From an uncultured Prevotellaceae bacterium (GTDB lineage Bacteria > Bacteroidota > Bacteroidia > Bacteroidales > Bacteroidaceae): a stretch of 64,000 bases of DNA. The stretch spans positions 186,001 through 250,000 of the forward strand of contig ONCK01000005.1 of assembly GCA_900316315.1 (NCBI GenBank). The letters are read 5' to 3'. The position numbers and the translations under genes are program-made. Of this stretch, positions 20,682-28,982 are shown piece by piece (position 1 is the first letter of the stretch; every line of letters starts with the position of its first letter). The notes beneath the pieces were generated by a model. The model was not told the origin of the DNA and did no database searches. It was given only the letters and a program-made list of their open reading frames with translations.

Positions 20682-22799
20682 TTATACCAAGTCTGTTCTA
20701 CCCTTCACTTCCTCAAGCACTGCCTTGGCAAGGCTCGAAGACAGAGGAGCGTGGTGATCATATTGCATAGAGGAGGTAGCGCGTCCGGAGGTGATGGTAC
20801 GCAGTGCGGTCACATAGCCAAACATTTCAGCCAGCGGTACCATAGCCTTGATGATACGTGCGCCGGAGCGGGAACTCTCCATGCCCTCTACCTGACCGCG
20901 GCGCTTGTTAAGGTCGCCGATAACATCACCCATGCTCTCTTCGGGCGTTACGACCTCGAGGCTCATGATAGGCTCGAGCAGTACGGGCTTTGCCTTGGCG
21001 CAGGCATTCTTGTATGCATTGATGGCGCAGACTTCAAATGACAGCTGATCAGAGTCTACCGGGTGGAAGGAGCCGTCGAGCAGCTCTACCTTGAGGCTGT
21101 CCATCGGATAGCCGCCCAGGACACCGCTCTTCATGGCATTTTCAAATCCCTTCTGTACGCTGGGGATAAACTCCTTGGGAATGTTACCGCCCGTCACCTT
21201 GTTGACAAACTGCAGGCCGCCTTCCTTGAAGTCCTCGTCTACTGGGCCGACGTTGACAATGATGTCTGCAAACTTACCGCGACCACCGGTCTGCTTCTTG
21301 TAGACCTCTCTGAGGTTGACAGTCTGCGTGATAGCTTCCTTGTAGTTGACCTGAGGCTTGCCCTGGTTGCACTCTACTTTGAACTCTCTCTTCAGACGGT
21401 CGATGATGATATCGAGGTGGAGCTCACCCATACCGGAGATGATGGTCTGGCCGCTCTGCTCGTCAGTATGTACCTGGAAGGTCGGGTCCTCCTCTGCGAG
21501 CTTCTGCAGTCCGAGAGAGAGCTTATCCATATCCTTCTGGGTCTTAGGCTCTACAGCGATACCGATGACGGGATCGGGGAAGTCCATAGACTCAAGTACG
21601 ATAGGATGATTCTCGTCGCAGAGGGTATCACCGGTATGGATATCCTTAAATCCGACTCCTGCGCCGATATCACCGGCATCGATGCTCTCCATTGGGATTT
21701 CCTGGTTGGAGTTCATCTGGAAGAGTCGGCTGATGCGCTCCTTCTTGCCGGAGCGGCTGTTGTAGATATAGCTTCCTGCAGTGATTTTACCGGAATATAC
21801 GCGGAAAAATACCAGACGGCCCATATAGGGATCAGTGGCAATCTTGAATGCGAGGGCGGCAGTAGGCTCATCCTCACCTGGTTTGCGGTCTTCCTCCTCA
21901 TGGGTCTCAGGGTTGGTACCGACGATATTGATGGTATCCAACGGAGAGGGCAGGAATGCGCAGGTATAGTCCAGCAGGGGCTGTACGCCTTTATTCTTGT
22001 AAGACGAGCCGAGCAGCATCGGGCAGAGGTCCATCGATACCGTACCCTTGCGGATGGCGGCGATGATCTCATCCTCCGTGATTGTGGAGGGATCATCCAG
22101 ATACTTCTCCATCAGGGCGTCGTCAAAGTTGGCTGCACTCTCCAGCATCTTGTCACGCCACTCCTCAGCCTGGCTCTGGAGCTCGGCGGGGATATCGTCG
22201 ACCTCATACTCAGCGCCCAGGGTCTCATCGTGCCACAGGATAGCTTTCATCTTGATCAGATCAACTACGCCCTTAAAGTTCTCCTCTGCACCAATAGGAA
22301 TCTGTATAACTACAGGATTGGCGCCCAGGATCTCCTTCATCTGGCGTACAGTCTCAAAGAAGTCAGCACCCGAGCGGTCCATCTTGTTGACATATCCGAT
22401 ACGGGGCACATTGTACTTGTCTGCCTGGCGCCATACGGTCTCCGACTGGGGCTGTACGCCGTCAGCGGCGCTGTATGTAGCGATAGCGCCGTCCAGCACA
22501 CGCAGGGAGCGCTCCACCTCGGCGGTGAAGTCTACGTGTCCCGGGGTATCAATCAGATTGATTTTGTATTCATTGCCATTCCATGTCCACTTGCAGGTGG
22601 TAGCTGCAGAGGTGATGGTGATACCACGCTCCTGCTCCTGCTCCATCCAGTCCATGGTAGCTGCACCGTCGTGTACCTCACCAATCTTGTGGGTTTTTCC
22701 GGTGTAGTAGAGTATACGCTCTGATGTCGTCGTCTTACCGGCATCGATATGGGCCATAATGCCGATATTTCGCGTCAAGTGCAAATCTTGCTTTGCCAT
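20682..22799 (-). CDS. fusA: Elongation factor G
   Basis: GTPase that drives ribosomal translocation; 705 residues. G1 is [15 protein letters not shown] (about residues 16-30), G3 is [11 protein letters not shown] and G4 is [10 protein letters not shown]. Domains II-V follow, with domain IV starting near GGRGKFADI. It is the third gene of the str part, 31 bases after rpsG. A 553-codon open frame on the opposite strand (21063-22724) is only a shadow of its codon use. Confidence 0.98.
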   Translation of the reverse strand: MAKQDLHLTRNIGIMAHIDAGKTTTSERILYYTGKTHKIGEVHDGAATMDWMEQEQERGITITSAATTCKWTWNGNEYKINLIDTPGHVDFTAEVERSLRVLDGAIATYSAADGVQPQSETVWRQADKYNVPRIGYVNKMDRSGADFFETVRQMKEILGANPVVIQIPIGAEENFKGVVDLIKMKAILWHDETLGAEYEVDDIPAELQSQAEEWRDKMLESAANFDDALMEKYLDDPSTITEDEIIAAIRKGTVSMDLCPMLLGSSYKNKGVQPLLDYTCAFLPSPLDTINIVGTNPETHEEEDRKPGEDEPTAALAFKIATDPYMGRLVFFRVYSGKITAGSYIYNSRSGKKERISRLFQMNSNQEIPMESIDAGDIGAGVGFKDIHTGDTLCDENHPIVLESMDFPDPVIGIAVEPKTQKDMDKLSLGLQKLAEEDPTFQVHTDEQSGQTIISGMGELHLDIIIDRLKREFKVECNQGKPQVNYKEAITQTVNLREVYKKQTGGRGKFADIIVNVGPVDEDFKEGGLQFVNKVTGGNIPKEFIPSVQKGFENAMKSGVLGGYPMDSLKVELLDGSFHPVDSDQLSFEVCAINAYKNACAKAKPVLLEPIMSLEVVTPEESMGDVIGDLNKRRGQVEGMESSRSGARIIKAMVPLAEMFGYVTALRTITSGRATSSMQYDHHAPLSSSLAKAVLEEVKGRTDLV

Positions 22800-22830
22800 T
22801 TTAGAGTCTTTCTGATTTAAGGTGTGTTAT

Positions 22831-23307
22831 TTAAAATCTGAAGTGAGCAAATGCACGGTTAGCCTCAGCCATACGATGCAGGTCTTCCTTACGCTTGTAA
22901 GCGCCGCCCTGCTCATGGTATGCGTCGAGTATTTCAGCAGCCAGCTTCTCAGCCATGCTCTTACCCGCACGCTTACGTGCAAAGTTGATCAGATTTTTCA
23001 TAGAGATAGAAGTCTTACGGTCGGGACGAATCTCCGTAGGTACCTGGAATGTTGCACCACCTATACGGCGGGATTTAACTTCTACCTGAGGAGTGATTTT
23101 GTCGAGAGCTTCCTTCCAGATATCCAGAGGCTCTTTGCCCTCGTCCTGTGTCTTGCCCTTTACGATATCGAGAGCGTCATAAAATATCTTGTAGGACACA
23201 CTCTTCTTGCCGTCATACATCAGATGATTGACAAACTTGGAAACCTTTTGGTCATTAAAGACGGGATCGGGCAGGATCACACGCTTCTTGGGTTTTGCTT
23301 TTCTCAT
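22831..23307 (-). CDS. rpsG: 30S ribosomal protein S7
   Basis: S7, 158 residues, organises the 30S head. It starts [20 protein letters not shown] and has [16 protein letters not shown] and the C-terminal region [10 protein letters not shown]. It lies 107 bases after rpsL and 31 before fusA. Confidence 0.98.
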   Translation of the reverse strand: MRKAKPKKRVILPDPVFNDQKVSKFVNHLMYDGKKSVSYKIFYDALDIVKGKTQDEGKEPLDIWKEALDKITPQVEVKSRRIGGATFQVPTEIRPDRKTSISMKNLINFARKRAGKSMAEKLAAEILDAYHEQGGAYKRKEDLHRMAEANRAFAHFRF

Positions 23308-23414
23308 TTTTTGATTGGTTTTTCGGTTTGGGCTGCTTTTACGTACTGCTTCAAGTCTCTCACGAGTCCTTTACTCAACCGTTTTGCCGTCCGTACCAAT
23401 GATTAATGTTTGAT

Positions 23415-23795
23415 TTACTTACCTGCCTTAGGACGTTTGGCACCGTACTTGGAGCGGCGCTGAGTACGATTGGCGACACCGGCAGTATCAAGAGTGCCGC
23501 GCACAATGTGATAACGAACACCAGGAAGGTCCTTTACACGACCACCACGCACCATCACGATAGAGTGCTCTTGTAGGTTGTGACCTTCGCCGGGAATGTA
23601 GGAGTTAACCTCCTTGGCATTTGTCAGACGGACACGCGCCACCTTACGCATGGCCGAATTAGGCTTCTTTGGAGTCGTCGTGTAGACACGTACGCAGACG
23701 CCGCGGCGCTGAGGACATCCGTCCAGCGCAGGACTCTTACTCTTGTCTTCAATGACTCTTCTGCCTTTTCTTACTAGTTGTTGAATAGTAGGCAT
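23415..23795 (-). CDS. rpsL: 30S ribosomal protein S12
   Basis: S12, 126 residues, the decoding-centre protein. It begins [20 protein letters not shown]. The two lysines where streptomycin resistance usually arises are unchanged ([10 protein letters not shown] and [11 protein letters not shown]), so the sequence is of the sensitive type at these sites. It is the first gene of the whole superoperon. In many Bacteroides the rpoBC cluster and a DUF3467 gene sit directly upstream; here a long intergenic region and a divergent surface gene do. Confidence 0.98.
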   Translation of the reverse strand: MPTIQQLVRKGRRVIEDKSKSPALDGCPQRRGVCVRVYTTTPKKPNSAMRKVARVRLTNAKEVNSYIPGEGHNLQEHSIVMVRGGRVKDLPGVRYHIVRGTLDTAGVANRTQRRSKYGAKRPKAGK

Positions 23796-23878
23796 TTGAT
23801 TGATTTTTAATATATTGTATTATTCTGTTGTTCCAAGTTTACCCTTTCTAAAAGGGCATATTGCGCCTTTTTGGCATG

Positions 23879-23910
23879 CAAAGTTACAACTTTTCTCTGA
23901 ATAATAACAA
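23879..23910 (-). promoter_or_regulatory. Promoter of the str-S10-spc-alpha superoperon
   Basis: On the minus strand TTG is followed after 21 bases by TAACTTTG, the Bacteroidetes core promoter pattern. It lies about 85 bases before the rpsL start. The leader can form a small hairpin (CCCTTT, loop TAG, AAAGGG, around 23840-23856). Confidence 0.65.
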
Positions 23911-24432
23911 GATTTTCAAGAACATAATTTTCTTCTCCTGCTTTTTTTCTTAAAAAGGCCTGTCCTTTGGCTTATTTTTCTTTACGCCATGAGCGTTTTG
24001 CTAACCGTTGGTACACAATTCCATACTCTTTCTTTCCTTGTAATTGACTGACCTTTCCTCGCGCGCGTACATTTAAAATACGCGTACATTAATTTTTTGC
24101 TCTCTTCTTTAGCCCTCCCGTCTCTTGCCCATAAACCACATATAATCGAAGCCCAACCTCCAGCGTTATAGGTCCGAAATTCGTGCGCCTCTGTCAGATT
24201 TACCTACTCTTGTCATACATCTTTTTCACGTAAAATTCATTTTTTCATCTCAGCGAATAAGATTTAACATTTGTTACCCCCCCAGAAAAAATATAACTAA
24301 TTTTGGCATTAAATAAAACATTGGCCCAACATATTGCAACTTTCAGAGATGCTCAAGTTGCTGCTTCCGTGTATGAGGTGTAAGAAAAACAAATGTCCAA
24401 AACATAATCAATACATCTAACAACCAAAAAAA
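23911..24432. other. Divergent intergenic region between rpsL and the LamG gene
   Basis: About 520 bases, AT-rich. Besides the rpsL promoter it holds two direct copies of CGCGTACATT (24064 and 24081, 17 bp apart) and a TAATTTTG element for the LamG gene at 24298. A run of seven C follows TTTGTTA at 24270-24283. No gene was recognised. Confidence 0.5.
24298..24305 (+). promoter_or_regulatory. Probable -7 element for the LamG gene
   Basis: TAATTTTG matches TAnnTTTG. A TTTG lies 24 bases upstream, slightly farther than usual, so the -33 match is weak. A leader of about 120 bases would result. Confidence 0.4.
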
Positions 24433-26793
24433 ATGAAGAAACGTTTACTCTTGGCCTCATTGCTGGCCCTTGCCAGCTGGCAAACAGGCATGGCCGACAT
24501 CGGGAAGCCACTCGTCGACCTCCGGTTTACAGAGAGCGGTATCATCAACCAGGGTACCGAACAGACCCATACCTGCAAGGCATACGACACCAATGCGGGA
24601 TACGTCCAGCAGGTCTATGACAAGACTCGCGGCGTATGGCTCGGCTGTACCAACAAGGACCCTCGAGGCTACTACTATTGCACCTTCGACGCCGATGACC
24701 AGCTCGGAAAAGCATTCGAGACGAGTGATGTCACCTGGGAATTTCTTTTCCGTCTCGAAGACCTCGAGTCTTATCAGGTTAATTCAACAAAAAACACTGA
24801 TAACACCGTTACACTTAAATACGATAAAAGTTCGGGATCCATAAAAATTATAGGCTGCACCCAGGGTGGCGGCTGGACATTCAGTCATTACCCCGACAAA
24901 TTAGGCCTGAAATTTGAATACTACGACGGCACACAAAAAAAATACATGCCCGCCGCAAGCTCCAAGGAGAAACTCAACAGTCTTGCCACAGGACAATTTT
25001 ATCACATCGTGGGTACGCTAAACAAGAAAGACAACACCCTCAATGTCTGGGTCAACGGGCAAAACGTCATCTCCAAGGCCAACTTCAAGGCGGAAGCCCC
25101 CGACGTCATGGGATTTCCCAAGATTGGTAGCACTCCCCAGCAAAAAGGCATGTGGTTCTGCCTTGGCGGTGATCCGGGAAACTACGTCAATGGATACACC
25201 GACGGAAAACCCACGTATTCTACCACTGCTCAGCCCGACGCCTGCGAGAATTCCTGCAAGACCACTTGGGTCTATGCCAAGATCTACGACCATGCGCTGA
25301 CGGCCACAGAAGCCACTTCACTCTATACCGCAGATGTCAAAGCCTTCACCGAGCCCGCGCAGCCTGGCGAGAGTACGCACAACCTCCTGCTCGACACACG
25401 CTTTGGTGAGAGCAGCAATGGTGCTGATGCATCAGCCTTCAAGGCAGCCCTAACCAGCAAGAATGCTGTCGCCACAGCCTACAATTCCAAGTTCGGCCGC
25501 TTTGAAGGACAGTTCAGCGACAAGACCAATACGACGGCCTTGCAACGCGACTATGTAGCAGATCCTGCCTTCACCTCCATGCTCAACACGACCTATTCCC
25601 TCGAAGTCTACATGAAGGCCACAGACAACACCTGGACCAACATTCCGAGCTGGGCAACAGACAAAAAAATACAAGCCCGTATGCCCCTAAGCTCGTTTCA
25701 AGGTGAAGGGACACAGATCGGAGTAAATAACGCCGGAAGTATCTATTTTTATGATCCTACCTATGGTTATGCCAAAAGAAAAACTGCCGATGGTACGGAG
25801 ACCGCAAACTGCATAAAAGGCGCCCACTGTCCCAGCGCAGGCGACAATGCTCTCGCTACCTATAGTGCAGCCGGTACCGACGGGTATATCCACTGCGTCG
25901 GCGTCTACAACCGCACCGACGGATACGTCCATCTCTACATCAATGGCCAACAGATAGAAGATCAGGGCTACGCAAGCAAATACATACCGCCCTACACCAA
26001 CAAAGTAAGCATCACCGAGTATCCCGAGTACACCTTTACCCCGTGGAAAAAATTCGTCATCGGCGGCGATGCCCATTGGGACCCCGCAAGCGGGCGGGTA
26101 GACTTTCCCTGGGTAGGTCAGATCTCCATCGCCCGCATCTGGGGCAAAGCACTGACAGCTGATGAGGTGACCACGCTCTACGCAGCCGCCAAGACCGAAA
26201 ATCCCTCCACCGACGTGACGATCTCCGCTTCAGGCTACTCCAGCGTCTGCTTGCCCTACGTCGCAGCCATCCCCGACGGTGTGACAGCCTACATCGCCAA
26301 GCTGGCCCAGGACGGCGTCATCACCCTCCAGGAGCTCACCCAGGGGTACATTCCCTACGACTGCCCCGTTATCCTTAAGGGTACTGCCGGTGCCCACATC
26401 ACCCTCGCCGCACCGTCGGAAGCTCCGACAGCACTGGACGATGTAAGCGGCAATCTGCTCGAGAGCACCAGTTCCGTCGGTCTGACGCTGGACGGTGCCG
26501 ACAAGGTCTACGTCCTCACGCACAACAGTGCCAACGAACCCGTCTTCCGTCTCAACAGCAGCAGTCTGACCCAACTCACGGCCAACAAGGCCTTCATCAC
26601 CGCCGCCAACATCACCACTGGTTCCGCCACCTCCAAGGAATTTAAGATCAACCTACCTCCTACAGCCGTCAAGGCCGTCAAGACTGCCAAAGGCACTGAC
26701 TCCGACGCCTACTACGACCTCCAGGGCCGTCGCATCCTGCAGCCCACACGCGGTATCTATATCCGCGGCGGCAAGAAAGTATTTGTCAAATAA
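24433..26793 (+). CDS. Secreted LamG-domain surface protein
   Basis: A 786-residue exported protein of unknown ligand. Residues 1-21 are a signal peptide (MKKRLLLASLLALASWQTGMA). Two concanavalin/LamG-like domains follow, at about 25-300 and 315-590, each with a GxFYHIVGTLNK- or GYIHCVGVYNR-like strand pair and a closing line about the movement of a domain start (VYAKIYDHALTATEATSLY; SIARIWGKALTADEVTTLYA). A beta-rich module (about 600-735) contains GYSSVCLPYVAAIPDGVTAY. The end reads AYYDLQGRRILQPTRGIYI and GGKKVFVK, the C-terminal tail common in Prevotella-like exported proteins. It probably binds glycans or proteins at the surface; that is inference from the fold. A small peptide gene follows 24 bases downstream. 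Confidence 0.8.
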   Translation: MKKRLLLASLLALASWQTGMADIGKPLVDLRFTESGIINQGTEQTHTCKAYDTNAGYVQQVYDKTRGVWLGCTNKDPRGYYYCTFDADDQLGKAFETSDVTWEFLFRLEDLESYQVNSTKNTDNTVTLKYDKSSGSIKIIGCTQGGGWTFSHYPDKLGLKFEYYDGTQKKYMPAASSKEKLNSLATGQFYHIVGTLNKKDNTLNVWVNGQNVISKANFKAEAPDVMGFPKIGSTPQQKGMWFCLGGDPGNYVNGYTDGKPTYSTTAQPDACENSCKTTWVYAKIYDHALTATEATSLYTADVKAFTEPAQPGESTHNLLLDTRFGESSNGADASAFKAALTSKNAVATAYNSKFGRFEGQFSDKTNTTALQRDYVADPAFTSMLNTTYSLEVYMKATDNTWTNIPSWATDKKIQARMPLSSFQGEGTQIGVNNAGSIYFYDPTYGYAKRKTADGTETANCIKGAHCPSAGDNALATYSAAGTDGYIHCVGVYNRTDGYVHLYINGQQIEDQGYASKYIPPYTNKVSITEYPEYTFTPWKKFVIGGDAHWDPASGRVDFPWVGQISIARIWGKALTADEVTTLYAAAKTENPSTDVTISASGYSSVCLPYVAAIPDGVTAYIAKLAQDGVITLQELTQGYIPYDCPVILKGTAGAHITLAAPSEAPTALDDVSGNLLESTSSVGLTLDGADKVYVLTHNSANEPVFRLNSSSLTQLTANKAFITAANITTGSATSKEFKINLPPTAVKAVKTAKGTDSDAYYDLQGRRILQPTRGIYIRGGKKVFVK

Positions 26794-26817
26794 TATCCTT
26801 CTAATACCCATAAGACA

Positions 26818-26997
26818 ATGAACAGAAAAGCATACACCCGCCCCCAAATGCGAGGCATCAGTATCGACCCACTCTGCCAGACAATCAACTACTCCGACGG
26901 CACCCATGCCGATAACATGGACTCCAGACGCTTTGGCCGCCACGAGGAGAGTGATACCGAATTCGGCTCCAATCCCTGGCCATCGGATAAAGAGTAA
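26818..26997 (+). CDS. Short peptide of unknown function beside the LamG gene
   Basis: A 59-residue frame from ATG at 26818 to TAA at 26995-26997: starts MNRKAYTRPQMRGISIDPLC, ends EFGSNPWPSDKE. It has no signal peptide or membrane segment. The layout, a basic start with YxxPxM, a short hydrophobic-acidic stretch with one Cys, then an acidic polar end with a late Trp, is one I recognise from unannotated small genes next to surface protein genes in Prevotella-like genomes. It lies 24 bases after the LamG gene and before a terminator hairpin, so the two are likely one transcript. Function unknown; a modified or signalling peptide is possible but unsupported. Confidence 0.65.
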   Translation: MNRKAYTRPQMRGISIDPLCQTINYSDGTHADNMDSRRFGRHEESDTEFGSNPWPSDKE

Positions 26998-27029
26998 TAC
27001 ATCGTCGGCACCACAGCCCATATTCTGCA

Positions 27030-27068
27030 GGAGGCAAGACCGTCATAGCGGTCCTTGCCTCCTACTTT
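27030..27068 (+). terminator. Terminator after the LamG operon
   Basis: GGAGGCAAGACCG pairs with CGGTCCTTGCCTCC (one bulged base) around TCATAG, followed by TACTTTTC. It lies 33 bases after the small peptide gene. Confidence 0.7.
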
Positions 27069-27441
27069 TCATATCCTCGGGACAAGGAGTCTGCCCGATA
27101 GCTTGGCCTACTGACCGTTGGCAGAGACACAATCATCCCCTGCCAGTAGCTCGTTGTACACTTGCACCACACAGCCGTCTTGCCCCGTCCGGCATACAGC
27201 TTCGGCTATTTCTCCCACAAATAGTTTCCTCACATTTCGCCATATACGTCTCTTCCCTCCTGTCGAGACGTAGGTTCCCCACTACGCTCTGATAGACTGG
27301 ATGATGATGCACAGCAGACAGCTCAACAAGCAATGGCTTGCATGCGGGCCTCCTTTGCCCGGGCATGCAAGCCATTGTCCGTTTGCAATAGTATGATCTA
27401 CTCTCTACGTGTACCGCTTTTGCAGTCCACGAGGTAGAGGG
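27069..27441. other. Intergenic stretch between convergent genes
   Basis: About 370 bases with no credible gene. The 80-codon minus frame at 27133-27375 runs through the long hairpin and shows no protein features. Apart from that hairpin I see nothing here. Confidence 0.5.
27331..27377. terminator. Long perfect hairpin between convergent genes
   Basis: CAATGGCTTGCATGC and its exact complement are separated by 17 bases that themselves begin GGG and contain CCC. It lies 65 bases after the stop of the minus-strand membrane protein gene and could end its transcript, although no strong T run follows in either direction. Confidence 0.45.
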
Positions 27442-28215
27442 CTAAAAGATTCTTCCAGTCAGCGTCAATTTCAGTACGGGATAGACCCTAAACTTGTCGA
27501 TAAACTTTGATACGTCATCGTCGCCCTTGGTGTCGAGATCGTTGGTATCAAGTTCCTGGCCATTCTGGTAAACCTTCATCTTCCCCATGAAATGGCAACC
27601 CATTTCCACACGGAAGCCCACGCGGTGCTTAGGCACCTGACGGCCATAACCAAGACCCAGATAAGGACGGAAGGCGTTTACACGCACGTCACCTTTGACG
27701 TCTCCATTCTCATCAAACTCCAGGTCGTACTTGTCGACATTGGCCACGATGTACGGCCTTAATTCAGGATGATCCTGGATAAGGTCACTGTGTCCGGTCA
27801 GCTTCGCTATTTTCTTTCCGCCAAAAGAGAAGCCCGCCACGACAAAGAGTGCATTTTTGGTGCCGAAGGGATAGACACTCGCTTTGAAGTCCAGTGTCGT
27901 GCGCGCCAAGTCTCCCTTGATATTTACTGTAGAAGTCGATGGTACGATACCTGCGAGCTGCGGCGGTATGGTACTGGTATTGATATCCATGTCCACATCA
28001 CCTTTAATCTTTATTCCGGGCATGAAGTTTATACCCATTCCCAGCTCCAAGTAGTCCGTAACAGGGCTGGCGACGTTGAAACCTATACCTTCGGTACCCA
28101 CGCTGACGCCGGCCCCGATGTGTCTGAATACACCAAAATTCTCGACTTTTTGTGCCTGCAGTGATGTGTAGACGACAATAGTTGCAAGCAGCATCATTCC
28201 TCTAAGTGATTTCAT
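27442..28215 (-). CDS. Outer-membrane beta-barrel protein of unknown function
   Basis: A 257-residue protein with a signal peptide (MKSLRGMMLLATIVVYTSLQAQ). Alternating hydrophobic strands follow (YLELGMGINFMPG, ARTTLDFKASVYPFG, ALFVVAGFSFGGKKI, FRPYLGLGYGR, GFRVEMGCHFMGKM), and it ends in LKLTLTGRIF. A terminal Phe and Gly/aromatic strand ends are typical of an 8- to 10-stranded barrel. There is no informative neighbour in its operon; it has its own consensus promoter. It is probably a small porin-like or structural barrel; no substrate can be named. Confidence 0.7.
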   Translation of the reverse strand: MKSLRGMMLLATIVVYTSLQAQKVENFGVFRHIGAGVSVGTEGIGFNVASPVTDYLELGMGINFMPGIKIKGDVDMDINTSTIPPQLAGIVPSTSTVNIKGDLARTTLDFKASVYPFGTKNALFVVAGFSFGGKKIAKLTGHSDLIQDHPELRPYIVANVDKYDLEFDENGDVKGDVRVNAFRPYLGLGYGRQVPKHRVGFRVEMGCHFMGKMKVYQNGQELDTNDLDTKGDDDVSKFIDKFRVYPVLKLTLTGRIF

Positions 28216-28371
28216 AAGTTACCTTTTAAATGTTGGAATTATTGTTTTGTTAGAAAGGGTAGCTGTTTCTTGATATAGTCCTTTGGAGAAAATCTATTAG
28301 CTGAATGGACGTTGTCTTAAGATTATCTTTTATACAATTTCCTTTTTTTTACACAATTTCCTTTATGGCGA

Positions 28372-28403
28372 CAAAGATAGTTGAATTTTCACTTTCCACC
28401 AAA
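28372..28403 (-). promoter_or_regulatory. Promoter of the beta-barrel protein gene
   Basis: On the minus strand TTTG, 20 bases, TATCTTTG: a full Bacteroidetes consensus. The leader is about 150 bases and contains AAAGGAAATTGT twice (28334-28345 and 28353-28364, seen in minus orientation), 19 bp apart. Confidence 0.7.
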
Positions 28404-28530
28404 ATTATCTCGGAAATATTTTAGACTGGACTTTTTACATTCAAAGTCTTGTCTTCTGCATCATACACTATTGGCAGTAGATCTCGTATCATTCTCCATA
28501 GCACAGGGCAGAGCGCCTTGTCGGGTCCTG

Positions 28531-28931
28531 CGCCTGCGCCTCTGTCCGATGCCTCTCGAGTCTACTCCGCCTCCATTCTCGTCAGACAGGCCCAGGAGTA
28601 TACTCTCTGGGGGCATTACCGCCCGCTGTCCTTGTCTCGAGGCCTACGTGAGAAGCGACGGCTGACAGAGATGAGCGCCGTCGCGCTACAGCCGCTTGAC
28701 GGCGTCTCTAAGTTGCTGCATGGCCTGGGCCACCAGCTTGCGGGAGCAACCCACATTGAAGCGCATATAGCCTTCGCTGCCCGGGCCGAACATCTCGCCA
28801 TCATTGAGCGCCAAGTGAGCCTGGTGGACAAAGAGGTCGTCGAGCTGCTTATGGTCGAGTCCCAAGTCGTGGCAGTCAAGCCAGATGAGGAAGGAAGCCT
28901 GTGGCCGCAAGGACTTGGTCATCGGCAACTG
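28531..28931. repeat. Direct repeat, left copy, flanking the type III RM island
   Basis: Aligns without gaps to 34141-34541 (constant offset 5610). I count about 50 differences in 401 bases, and fewer in the first 150. It carries the last 80 or so codons of a PatB-type lyase gene and about 155 bases beyond its stop. The other copy is the intact gene's own end. Confidence 0.9.
28686..28931 (-). pseudogene. 3' fragment of a PatB/MalY-type lyase gene
   Basis: The minus strand encodes KSLRPQASFLIWLDCHDLG through the natural stop, ending QAMQQLRDAVKRL. This is the same C-terminus as the intact lyase at 34296-35468, with scattered substitutions. The remaining five sixths of the gene are missing and the reading frame opens into unrelated DNA next to the res gene. 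It is therefore a partial duplicate left on the far side of the mod-res insertion. Confidence 0.9.
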
Positions 28932-28982
28932 GGACATCCCTTATCCATACATCTTCCCGCACACAGTATAAATCAGAAATAA

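Noticed and set aside
21063-22724. 553-codon open frame on the plus strand
   Set aside because: Lies entirely antisense to fusA, which has all EF-G motifs; long antisense frames follow from its codon use. No protein family recognised.
28449-28982. 177-codon plus frame across the lyase fragment
   Set aside because: Antisense to the lyase 3' end and open also in the intact copy, so it reflects that gene's codons; substitutions do not favour third positions.
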